Below are positions 22,745-32,744 of a stretch of 64,000 bases of DNA, piece by piece. How positions within the stretch are numbered: position 1 is the stretch's first letter; each line of letters starts with the position of its first letter. The notes under the pieces are model-generated. The model saw nothing but the letters and a program-made list of their open reading frames with translations, was not told where the DNA came from and did not search any database. The stretch covers positions 216,076,624 to 216,140,623 of the forward strand of contig NC_053389.1 of the NCBI RefSeq assembly GCF_905171765.1, in the 5' to 3' direction. A program made the translations under genes and the position numbers. This stretch comes from Bufo bufo. Taxonomy: Eukaryota; Chordata; Amphibia; Anura; Bufonidae.

Positions 22745-23662
22745 GTATATGAGACAGAGAATGGTGCTGATCATGTACAACACAGGTAATAGTGGTATCT
22801 GAACCAGGGGCTGGTACTGCTCATGTACAATACAGGTAATAATGTATATGATCTTGGGACTGGTACTGCTCATGTACAATACAGGTAATAGAAATATATA
22901 TATGAGCCCTGGGCACTGGTACTGCTCATGTACAACACAGGTGATAGAAATATATATGAGCTGGACACTGGTACTGCTCATGTACAATACAGGTAATAAT
23001 ATATCTGATCCAGGGACTGGTACTGTTCATGTACAACACAGGTAATAGAAATATATGTGAGCCGGGCACTGGTACTGCTCATGTACTACACAGGTAATAG
23101 AAATATATATGAGCCGGGCACTGGTACTGCTCATGTACTACACAGGTAATAGAAATATATATGAGCCGGGCACTGGTACTGCTCATGTACAATACAGGTA
23201 ATAGAAATATATATGAGCTGGGCACTGGTACTGCTCATGTACAATACAGGTAATAGAAATATATATGAGCTGGGCACTGGTACTGCTCATGTACAATACA
23301 GGTAATAGAAATATATATGAGCTGGGCACTGGTACTGCTCATGTACTACACAGGTAATAGAAATATATATGAGCTGGGCACTGGTACTGCTCATGCACAA
23401 TACAGGTAATAATGTATATGATCTTGGGACTGGTACTGCTTATGTACAACACAGGTAATAGAAATATATACCAGACAGGGACTGGTACTGCTCATGTACA
23501 ATACAGGTAATAATATATCTGATCCAGGGACTGGTACTGTTCATGTACAACACAGGTAATAGAAATATATGTGAGCTGGGCACTGGTACTGCTCATGTAC
23601 AACACAGGTAATAGAAATATATGTGAGCCAGGGACCGGTGCTGGTGATGCACCACACAGGTA
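22745..23662. repeat. ~50-57-bp minisatellite downstream of BCAT2
   Basis: About 17 copies of a unit reading 'ctggtactgctcatgtacaa' + 'tacaggtaatagaaatatat' + 'atgagctgggca'. Unit variants differ at 'tactacacagg', 'caatacagg' and 'caacacagg' and in a short form lacking part of the A/T-rich end. Open frames here are artefacts of the array. Confidence 0.9.
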
Positions 23663-23764
23663 ATAACATTATTTGTACCAAGCACTGTATTTAACATCTA
23701 CATTCACATGAAGATAAAGTGTAGTTTGTTCTTTACAGCTGCTGAGTTGCAGACATTTCTGTTA

Positions 23765-24066
23765 GGCCTCATGCACACGACTGTATTTTGTTTCCTTGTC
23801 CGTTCAGTTTTTTTTGCGGATAGGATGCGGACCCATTCATTTCAATGGGTCCGCAAAAGACGCGGACAGCACACCGTGTGCTATCTGCATCAGTATGTCC
23901 GTTCCGTTGCTCCGCCCAAAAAATAGTGCATGTCCTATTTTTTTTCTAGTTTGTGGACAAGGATAGGCATTATTACAATGGATCCACAAAAAAAACTGAT
24001 GCCATACAGAACGTCATCTGTTTTTTTTGTGGACCGCAAAACACATACAGTCGTGTGCATGTAGCC
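23765..24066. mobile_element. Harbinger-like MITE, TTA TSD
   Basis: Ends GGCCTCATGCACACGACTGT and complement of ACAGTCGTGTGCATGTAGCC, flanked by TTA (23762-23764 and 24067-24069). The internal sequence matches the MITE at 415-675. Confidence 0.82.
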
Positions 24067-24099
24067 TTAAACAGTCGGATTGCAGAAATTGAGGAGTTA

Positions 24100-24344
24100 G
24101 GCCTCATTCACACATACGTGGATCACGGTCCGTGAAAACCCGTCCTGCTGAGTGCACGAGCGCACGGCATCATTGGTTGCTATGACAACGTGCGCTTTGT
24201 TCCGCTGTACAGTAATACACTCGTATGAGCTATACGAGTGTATTACTGTGCGGCGGCGGCATAGCAACCAATGACGCCGTGCGCTTGTGCACTCAGCAGG
24301 ACGGGTTTTCACGGACCGTGGTCCACGTATGTGTAAATGAGGCC
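24100..24344. mobile_element. Near-perfect palindromic MITE, TTA TSD
   Basis: Ends GGCCTCATTCACACATACGTGG and complement, with TTA at 24097-24099 and 24345-24347. Nearly the whole 245 bp folds into one hairpin centred on 'atgagctatacgagtg' (about 24225). It sits only 34 bp from the previous MITE. Confidence 0.88.
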
Positions 24345-24979
24345 TTAATCCGTCCATTATGCTTTACTAATTTTCTATTAAAGTGGAAGCATCTTGTTTT
24401 CTAACCCTGGATCCCTTCTGTTGCTAATTAACAGAAGAAGAGACCTGGTCAGTGGTGGAAGTTTAACTGATTTAATAGACTGCAATCAAACTGCAACTTT
24501 CACACCACAGCCAGGGGCGGATTGGCCATAGATCTTGCAGGGAAATTTCCTGGTGGGCTAATGCCTAGGGGGCCACCCAAGACCTGCTCTCTGCTGCTGA
24601 CTGGGAACATAATGAGCTCTCAACAGTAATTAACGTTTTGAGAATCTGCACATGCCCTCCTGAATTAAACTGCTACGGCCACATCTCCCCTCCTAAACCC
24701 CCTGCTCCATATCTTAATCAAAGACAACTGGAGGTTTAGGACAGAAAATGGCATCGACTGATGACTACCGCAGAGAAAGAGAGAGCTTTTGGGACAATAT
24801 ATTGTGCTGCACCGTGGTACATAGTTCTGCTGGGACGGCCCTACAATATGGGGGCACTTTCCAGGGCCATTTTAAGTTCCCTGACCACAGCTACTAGATC
24901 TGAAACTGCTGGTGTCATATACACAGCAAAGCCATATATCTGAAAAGCATGTGGAATACCTAATGTTCTGAGCTGTAGG

Positions 24980-26484
24980 TACTCCCTATGGCATGACACC
25001 ATGGATGTGTTAAAGCGGTTGGATGGTATCTACTGTGATGAGGGGGTATGGCTGGCAAGCCTGGATGTAGAGGCCCTGTACACCTCTATACCCCATGAAT
25101 TGGGATGTGAAGCCGTAGGGACCTTTCTCCAACAGAGAGGTGAACACTGTTGCCGCCATAATACCTTCATAATGCAACTCCTGAGATTTATTCTCACACG
25201 TAATATCTTCCTCTTTGACCAACGCATCTACCACCAGCTCAGGGGGGTTGCGATGGGCAGTCCTTGTGCCCCAACTTTCGCAAACCTCTACCTGGGCTGG
25301 TGGGAGAAGGAGGTAGTGTTCACCAATATGATGGAACAGTACACATCTTGTATCCAACTGTGGATTAGATATATAGATGACGTGCTGATACTATGGAATG
25401 GCACCAGAACCAGCTTTATGCATTTTGTGGAAACCCTGAATATTAACCAACTGGGTCTATTCTTTACATCTGAGATGCAGGAGAGCCAGATTATCTTCCT
25501 GGACCTTACTATTTCAATAGGTAGGGACAGGAGAATTACCCCCAAACTATTCAGAAAACAAACTTCCACTAATAGTCTCCTGCACTGGGAGAGTGGACAT
25601 CCCCTGGCCCTGTCAAGTGGCATTCCGAAAGGACAGTATCTCAGGGCCAGAAGGAATTGCTCTGAGTTGGGCGAGTTCAAGGCAGCGGCTTCTGATTTAA
25701 GATCCAGATTTGAAAATCGAGGGTATCCTCAGCATACTTTGAAAAAGGCATATCATCATGCCATGAGTGCGAATCGGAGTGAACTATTGGTCCCAAACAT
25801 AAGGGCCAACACTGACTCCACCCCTCGGATCATAGCTACTTTTGACAAAGCTCATCGACAGGTCCGTGAGATTTTGCAGAATCACTGGTCCATTCTTCAG
25901 TCCAATCCAGACATTGGGTCATCTATATCTGACCGTCCATCTGTCACGTATCGACGTGGTTCTAATCTACGCGATCGATTGGTGCGGTGCACAGCCTCTA
26001 CACACGTCCTACATCTGGTACATGGCTTAAAAATACAGCTAAAGGCTCCTTCCCCTGTGGTTCCTGCATTATATGCAAGCACATCATGAAAGGAGATTTC
26101 TTCACCAGTTTTTCGACTGGTGAGAGATATAATATCCGTTCCTTCATTAGATGTACCTCAGTGGGTTTGGTGTACCTGATTACCTGTAAGTGCGGCCTAC
26201 AGTATGTAGGCAAGACCTAACGTGAGCTTAGGAGGAGAATAGGCGAACACCTATCTGATATTTGCAATTCACGGGACACAACTGTGTCACGTCATGTACG
26301 TGAGGTACATGACGGGGATCCCGATGTTCTGCGGGTACAAGGGATTGTACTGATTAACAGATCCATACGCGGCGGAGACATTGACACACTGCTACTCCGT
26401 AAAGAAGCAATGTGGATCTTTAAGTTGCAAACTATTCATCCGAGAGGCTTGAATGAAGATATTTCATATGCTTGCTTCATCTAA
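24980..26484 (+). pseudogene. Penelope-like retroelement: reverse transcriptase plus GIY-YIG endonuclease, 5'-truncated
   Basis: The open stretch 25001-26089 (362 codons) shows RT motifs in order: WLASLDVEALYTSIP (motif A), LRGVAMGSPCAPTFANLYLG (motif B), WIRYIDDVLILW (catalytic YIDD) and IIFLDLTI. After a frameshift near 26000 the frame continues through CGSCIICK and VYLITCKCGLQYVGKT, the GIY-YIG core. A TAA at 26218-26220 interrupts it, and it then runs RELRRRIGEHL to LLLRKEAMWIFKLQTIHPRG and stops at 26482-26484. The 5' part of the RT is missing: homology starts abruptly near 24980. The endonuclease makes the nick and the RT copies the RNA in Penelope elements. This copy is dead. Confidence 0.92.
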
Positions 26485-26747
26485 TCCAACTGAGTGCAAA
26501 ACATAAGTGAGGTGTCTTCCACTACTACTAACTTAGTGCATGTACATACAGTAATATGATGTTGTCCCCTTCCGTTTGCCCTCCCCGATGTCTCTACCCT
26601 CCTCTCTGTGAGTGGCATCTGATCGCAGAGAGCAGGCATGGAGATTGATATGCAGGGAGGTTTGGTGACACATTGTTTTAGGTCTAGTCTGTTTTCTTTT
26701 CAATTAGTGGTTTGAGATGTGATGCAGATGTATTCTGATTTGTTACT

Positions 26748-27958
26748 GTAGTGTCCCACTAGGTGAATGTGGGCACTACACAAGGGTCAATTGGGCCACG
26801 TCGTACTCCACCTCCTGTGGAACAGTGGCAGTGTATTTCACAGTACATTTTAATGTGTATTTAATGTGTATTTTTCCCTGTGATATATGCAGCAGGCCTA
26901 TTAGGGTGTAGTTAGGCATCATAGGCACTAGGGGGAGCCAGTGCACACTTAGTATAAATACTTAGACCCAGACAAGGGGGAGTTAGTCTGTAGTCAGGAG
27001 TCTGTGGAGACAGAAGTGAGAGGGCACCAGCCAGAGATATGCTGAGGGCCTCCTACTGACATGCAGCTAGATAGTCCAGGCTTCTAGTTGCTACCAGGAG
27101 GCTAGTGAAGGATTATAGCCTGCCTGAAGTTTCCTGAGCCTATGTTAGCTCAGAAGATTCACCCCAAGAGAAGAGTTTGCCTCCTGGGAGAAAACCTGCA
27201 GTTCCCACCAAGTCAAGCAGAGCCAGTGTTTCCAGCTAGTACAAGTAAGCTGAAGGGCAGAAGGATTATAAATGTGAAGCAAGGATAAATACGGGAGGAA
27301 GATTGTTTACCAAGGATAAAAGCCAGCATTGGGGCATCCGGGCCTTGGGATAAAACCAGACAGGAGTTCTAAGGAGCAGTGTACACTATTTCTGAGGAGA
27401 AGGTACAGCCTGATTCTGAGTGTGTTGTTGTTTTCCCTCTGAGTATCTTGCAAGGAAACAGTATACCTGCCATTGATATGAAAGCCTGCTTGTGAAGTGT
27501 ATCTAATATGTGGAACTGAATTGACATCCAACTGTATAAAGTTGAACTGGTTCTCAGTAAAGCAAAGTTTGGTTCACCATAACATCTGTGTACCTCACTT
27601 ATTACAACTATAAATCGGTGTTCCACCGTTACAGACACTGGCGTCACGAATCTTAAAGGGACCTTGCCCCAGGCACATAAAACACCTGCAACATCCAGGG
27701 CACCTCATCCACCACCAGGCCTGGTCCCTAAATACAGAGTGTGCCCCAGAGGACTCCTGTGCCAGCCTCTCCTTCACTGCTGTACGCCTGCCCAGGGTTT
27801 TCCTACAGAACTGTGAGTAACCCTCGCTTGCCCAAAAACCGTGACCTCACAATCGCAATACCCTGCAGGTCTGGCGTGCTGCATTACCCTTAAGGGTTTC
27901 CCATTATACCCACATAGGTACGAGGCGAATTGAAGACATATTCGCCACAGTTTTCGGT
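26748..27958. mobile_element. Probable LTR or LTR plus leader, family unknown
   Basis: The block begins TGTAGTGTCCCACTAGG and ends ...TTCGCCACA. An alternative inner end is CCGTTACA at about 27634, followed by 'gacactggcgtcacgaat', which resembles a primer-binding/leader start. It interrupts the 3' part of the Penelope-like unit. No clear 5-bp TSD is seen (GTTAC against GTTTT), so boundaries and class are uncertain. Confidence 0.45.
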
Positions 27959-28705
27959 TCCCCCAATACAGTAGCGCATTCTGCGCAATCGTGAGGAGGT
28001 GGATGCATTCACCAGGGTACTGGGCTGGTCAAGGGGCGGATGTCAGATGACGCTCCAAGCTTTGATTCGTGGTAGTACTGGTACACACCTCCCTGTAGGC
28101 GGGGATTGTCTGATATCCTTTCGGCGCTTATGCGCCCGCGTACGGCCGTCATAGCGCCGGAGCCTTGATACGCAAAAGTGTGGGGCACTTTTCCTCTACA
28201 GGCTTACCTTTATTGAGAGACTTTCGCTCCTGATGACACGGGGCAGACGATGTCAGTAGAAACGCGTTGAGCCAGTGACACGGCTCTGTAGGCAGGGTGC
28301 ATACTAAATGTCAGGCAGCGCACCAGCTGACCTGGTAGTGTGAATGCGGTCCGATACCTAGACCCAGTGTGTTTCCGCATGAGTGGGTAGGCAGAATAGG
28401 CAGCTAAGTGAGCGTCTACAACAACATTCAACACTGTGTCGATGCTATATGTTGGGCTGCCCTGATAGGGTGTGTGAGCTATTTCACATACCAATAGTCT
28501 TTGAGATTGGAAGACAACACAGACTCCACTCTCAACAGGGCCTCCAGCCTTTATTCACTATAAGCTGCTGTTTAAGGCTAGGTAGGACTGCAAACGAACG
28601 CACCTGTGCTTGGTTCAAATATAAGAACCGTGCCCTGATTCCTTCTCCAGCAGATAATAGCACAAACGTGCCAGCAGGATTAGGATTTAGTCCAGACTAT
28701 ATGTA
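27959..28705. repeat. Probable 3' / terminal-repeat region of the Penelope-like element
   Basis: No gene. It contains CTGATGA (28230-28236) and GAAACGCGTT (28259-28268), the motif pair seen in Penelope terminal repeats, but the 22 nt between them do not form a clear stem II. Assignment to the element at 24980-26484 is inference from position. Confidence 0.4.
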
Positions 28706-28936
28706 ATGCAGCGGGTCTATTATCTTCCTGGACTGCATTACTTCAGTCTGGAGCCTGAAATTCACGAAAGGGATGTACAGTAATTTCCCGTTTTAATGAG
28801 ACATTAATAAATATTTTATTGTTTTCTTTTAAATACGTTCTTCAGGCAGTGTGAAATAACTCCCTATGTTCATGCCATAGTATAGTGCCGCCATACTCCT
28901 GTGCTTTACTGTAATACTGTGTCTAAAAATAATTTA

Positions 28937-29434
28937 GGCTACTTTCACACTAGCGTTCGGGTGTCCGCTCGTGCGCTCCGTTTGAAGGGGCTCACGAGCG
29001 GCCCCGAACGCATCCGTCTGGCCCTAATGCATTCTCAGTGGAGGCAGATCCGCTCAGAATGCATCAGTCTGCCAGCGTTCAGCCTCCGCTCCGCTCAGTG
29101 AGCGGACACCTGAACGCTGCTTGCAGCGTTCGGGTGTCCGCCTGGCCGTGCGGAGGCGAGCGGATCCGTCCAGACTTATAATGGAAGTCAATGGGGACGG
29201 ATCCGCTTGAAGATGACACTATATGGCTCAATCTTCAAGCGGATCCGTTCCCCATTGACTTTCAATGTAAAGTCTGAACGGATCCGCTCAGGCTACTTTC
29301 TGACTTACAAAATTTTCTAAGTAATAATGCAAACGGATCCGTTCTGAACGGATGCAAACGTCTGCATTATCGGAGCGGATCCGTCTGATGAAACATCAGA
29401 CGGATCCGCTCCGAACGCTAGTGTGAAAGTAGCC
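28937..29434. mobile_element. Harbinger-like MITE, 498 bp, TTA TSD
   Basis: Ends GGCTACTTTCACACTAGCGT and complement, flanked by TTA (28934-28936 and 29435-29437). The interior is a string of palindromes built on CGGATCCG. Related ends are found at 55871-56347 (GGGTACTTTCACACTAGCG). Confidence 0.92.
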
Positions 29435-29983
29435 TTAATTATGTTTTCTGTTAGCTTCATGTGGAACCATGCATTTCTGCACTGAACCTTCCCCTGCCAG
29501 TATATCCTTGAACTTTAAACTGCCAGTGAAGTAACAGTGTTTTATAATGTGGGCATTGTGTTGTGTCATCCAGTGCCTGACCTGATGTTGTGTAGCTGAA
29601 GCCACATGGAGTGAGAGTTTAGGCATATATGGACATGTATGAGTTAGAAGAAGAGGATGCTTAGCTGAGAACCAGTTATACCTACTACTACTACTACTAC
29701 TAACGGAAATAGCTGAGATGGCAAATCATAATGAAGTCATTATTATGAGGGACTTTAACTACCCAGATACAGACTGGGAAACTGAAAGCTGTGGATGTCA
29801 TAAAGGTTCTTGGCAATCTTGCCTAACTGGTTTAAGATACGACTAGGACAGTACCATACTAGATTTAGTATTAACCAATAGAGGTGCAGGCTGGGGGACA
29901 CTTTGGAAATAGTAACCATAATATAATAAACTTTCAGCTGTCATTCAAAATGATATTTTTTCTGAGAGGCAAAAAAACGCTTA

Positions 29984-30320
29984 GGGGGTCATTTATCAAG
30001 ATCAGCATTTTAGACGCCGGTCTTGATAATCCCTATATCTGGTGGTGGATCTGCCGAAGTTATGAAGAGGCACATGACTCTACATAGCTTCGGCGCATCC
30101 AGCACCAGTCAATGTTAGCCAGCTTCCTAGCTGTCTTAGATTAAGACCATTTTCTACGCCTAAAACAGGCAAAGAAAATGATGAATGAGACGGGCCTGTT
30201 GGCCTATGGCTGGCCACACCCTGTCCACTTTTTTTAGACCTGGCGTGAGCAGGGAAAAGTCGCAGATTGCGACGCAACTAATCGTATTTCTGGTGTATTT
30301 ATGGATAATAAATGACCCCC
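29984..30320. mobile_element. Harbinger-like MITE in the LINE, TTA TSD
   Basis: Ends GGGGGTCATTTAT and complement ATAAATGACCCCC, flanked by TTA at 29981-29983 and 30321-30323. Non-coding, 337 bp. Confidence 0.9.
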
Positions 30321-30428
30321 TTAAAGTCTGAAAAAAAACAATCAGCTTAGTCCAAAATTACAGATGCAAAATGGAATATTTTTTGAAAGCATCCTAAATT
30401 TTCATTGTGAGAGTTACATACCTTAGGA

Positions 30429-30575
30429 CAGGCATGCTCAACCTGCGTCCCTCCAGCGGTTGTAAAACTTCAACTCCCACGATGCCCTTCTGTAAGATGA
30501 TAGCTGTAGGCTGTCAGGGAATGATGGGAGTTGTAGTTTTGCAACAGCTGGAGGGCCCCAGGTTGAGCATGCCTG
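30429..30575. mobile_element. hAT-type MITE, 8-bp TSD
   Basis: Ends CAGGCATGCTCAACCTG and complement. The perfect 8-bp duplication CCTTAGGA lies at 30421-30428 and 30576-30583. Length 147 bp. The interior contains 'aactcccacgatgcccttct' and its rough complement. Confidence 0.95.
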
Positions 30576-30621
30576 CCTTAGGAGAATGAAAGGGTCAGGA
30601 ACAGGAACATAGAAATGTTAA

Positions 30622-30993
30622 AGGGAACCTGTCACCTCTACTATGCTACCCTCACTGAGCGTTTCTAAATGTTCATTGTTTTACCCTAATCATATAAATT
30701 ACACTTTTAATTTCATTTGCAGACGAATTCAATAAGTATTATGCATTTTTGTACTTCCCGCCTTTTATGCAAATTAACATAAAAGAGTCATATCTCACTT
30801 GTGTGACCAGAGAAGAGTCATATTTTCAAGCTCTGACTCATCTCAGGTTAATTTGCATATCTATCAAATCGTTTTTTTTTTACACAATAAAAGCACACAG
30901 AGCTATGGGGACTGGGTATTGCGGATGTGGTAGTGGCGATCTAGCAACCCATGTCCTCAGCTCTATACCCAAAATCCAGGTGACAGGTTCCCT
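30622..30993. mobile_element. TTAA-flanked MITE in the LINE
   Basis: Ends AGGGAACCTGTCACC and complement, flanked by TTAA at 30618-30621 and 30994-30997. 372 bp, non-coding. Confidence 0.92.
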
Positions 30994-31286
30994 TTAAGAG
31001 GCCAATACATAACACAAAGAAAGTGTTGCCCTTTTAAGGAGTGATGAAGGAGGAGTTGTAGAGAGAAAGTGAATTTATTATATATTTTTTTCTCCACTGT
31101 ATTCACCAAAAGAAAGGAAATGATGAAATGCAGAATAAAGTAATGTAATTGACCCTTATTTCTGATGTTTAAGGACTCTTTAATGACAGAGTCTGTTCCA
31201 CAGGATTGATGCTTAGCAAATATGGTGCCAATATTCAAAAAGGGGTCAAAAACTGAACCTGGAAATTATAGGCCGGTAACTTTTAA

Positions 31287-31711
31287 AGGGTTTTCAGAGA
31301 TATTTTTTATTGATGACCTATCTTCTGGATAGGTAAATCAGTTTCTGATCAGTGGGGGTCCAGCACCTTGGGCCCCTGCTGATCAGCCATTTCAGAAGGC
31401 CCCGATGCACCCAGTAGTGCCGCTGCCTTCTCAGAGCTTTCCCTAGGCCATGTGACATCACATTCATTGGTCACATAGCATAGGCGGAGCTCATCCCCGT
31501 GAAAGGGCTGAGCTGCGATACCAAGCACAGCCGCTATTAAATGGACGGCATTGTGCTTGGCGATCAGAGAGAAGATGAGGTGCTACAACGGGGATTGGTG
31601 CCTTCTCACACAGCTGATTGGAGGGGTCCCAGGTGTCAGACGCCCATCTATCAGATACTGATGACCTATTCAGACGCTAGGTCATCAGTAAAAATATCTC
31701 GGAAAACCCCT
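31287..31711. mobile_element. TTAA-flanked MITE in the LINE, second family
   Basis: Ends AGGGTTTTCAGAGATATTTT against complement of AAAATATCTCGGAAAACCCCT, flanked by TTAA at 31283-31286 and 31712-31715. 425 bp. Related fragments ('attgatgacctatc') occur near 11695 and 13890. Confidence 0.88.
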
Positions 31712-31873
31712 TTAATATCTGTTGTGGGTAAACTATTTTTTAAGAGATTCTATCCTGGATTGTCTCAATGAAAATAAGTGTATAATGCCATTGGTCCTGT
31801 CAAACTAATCTAATCAGTTTTTACAAGGAGGTTCTAGACTGGACCAGGGTGCGTCGTTGGATGTTCTATATCT

Positions 31874-32090
31874 TGACTTCTTCTGTTTACTTAACTGTAG
31901 AGACACGCTCCACACTCACTGCTGCTGCCCTCACTTCCTCTCTACATTTATATTTATACAGTATCTCACAAAAGTGAGTACACCCCTCATATTTGTATAT
32001 ATATGTATATGTGGAGACAGATGGTGAGGGCAGCAGCAGTAGTCAGTATGGAGCATGTCTCCACAGTAAGGTAAACAGAAGACAGGGAGC
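31874..32090. repeat. Inverted repeat around a Tc1-type terminal repeat
   Basis: 'ctgtttacttaactgtagag' at about 31883 pairs with 'ccacagtaaggtaaacag' at about 32060, with 'gctgctgccctcac' and 'gtgagggcagcagc' inside. At 31969 lies CAGTATCTCACAAAAGTGAG, a terminal-repeat sequence of a known Tc1-like type, but no transposase follows. Confidence 0.6.
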
Positions 32091-32130
32091 ATTGCTAAGG
32101 CACAAAATAGGCCACTTAAGAGCTACCGTA

Positions 32131-32313
32131 TTTTCCGGCGTATAAGATGACTTTCTAACACTATAAATTATTTTCAAAAGTTGGGGGTCGTCTAATACGC
32201 CGGGTATAAGGCATCACAGGGGAGAAGGAAGCAGTCGCTCCCTCCCCTCTGTGCTGCCGTGCCCTGAATCCTGGATCCCAGCGCCGCTCCTCTCTTAATT
32301 TATTTACTGTAGG
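32131..32313. mobile_element. Left part of a 'cggcgtataag' MITE
   Basis: 'ccgtattttccggcgtataag' and 'gtcgtctaatacgccgggtat' are ends of a frequent anuran MITE. A sequence that looks like its other end ('gtcttatacggcgagtatag') occurs at 46568-46590. The two may be one element split by everything between them; this is inference. Confidence 0.45.
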
Positions 32314-32744
32314 GATGCAACGATTAATCAACGTTATTGATAATATTCATTAACGGATTTCGTTGTCGTCAAATCCCATTATCGAATAATCGGCTGATTC
32401 GTTGCTATGCGGACAGGAGCACCGCCGCAGTTAAGTCCCTGATTAGAGTTGAGCGAACACCTGGATGTTCGGGTTCGAGAAGTTCGGCCGAACTTCCCGG
32501 AAATGTTCGGGTTCGGGATCCGAACCCGACCCGAACTTCGTCCCGAACCCGAACCCCATTGAAGTCAATGGGGACCCGAACTTTTCGGCACTAAAAAGGC
32601 TGTAAAACAGCCCAGGAAAGAGCTAGAGGGCTGCAAAAGGCAGCAACATGTAGGTAAATCCCCTGCAAACAAATGTGGATAGGGAAATGAATTAAAATAA
32701 AAAATAAAAAAAATAAAAAATTAACCAATATCAATTGGACAGAG

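Larger units (their letters stand above)
29695..31900 (+). pseudogene. Non-LTR retrotransposon (CR1/L2-like) remnant, cut by four MITEs
   Basis: Translation of the pieces gives RDFNYPDTDWE (endonuclease GDFN box, Gly changed to Arg), LVLTNRG, HFGNSNHNIINFQLSF, then EYFL...NFHCE, ITQRKCCPFKE and YSKRGQKLNLE in one frame with MVPIFKKGSKTEPGNYRPVT in another, and beyond 31716 a broken early RT segment. This is the order endonuclease, linker, RT found in CR1/L2/Rex-type LINEs. Many stops are present. The insertions at 29984-30320, 30429-30575, 30622-30993 and 31287-31711 all have target duplications, and the flanks rejoin in LINE sequence. Confidence 0.75.

Noticed and set aside
28230..28268. Second hammerhead ribozyme
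   Set aside because: CTGATGA and GAAACGCG are both present, but the 22 nt between them do not pair as stem II, and no stem III with a cleavage triplet is visible.
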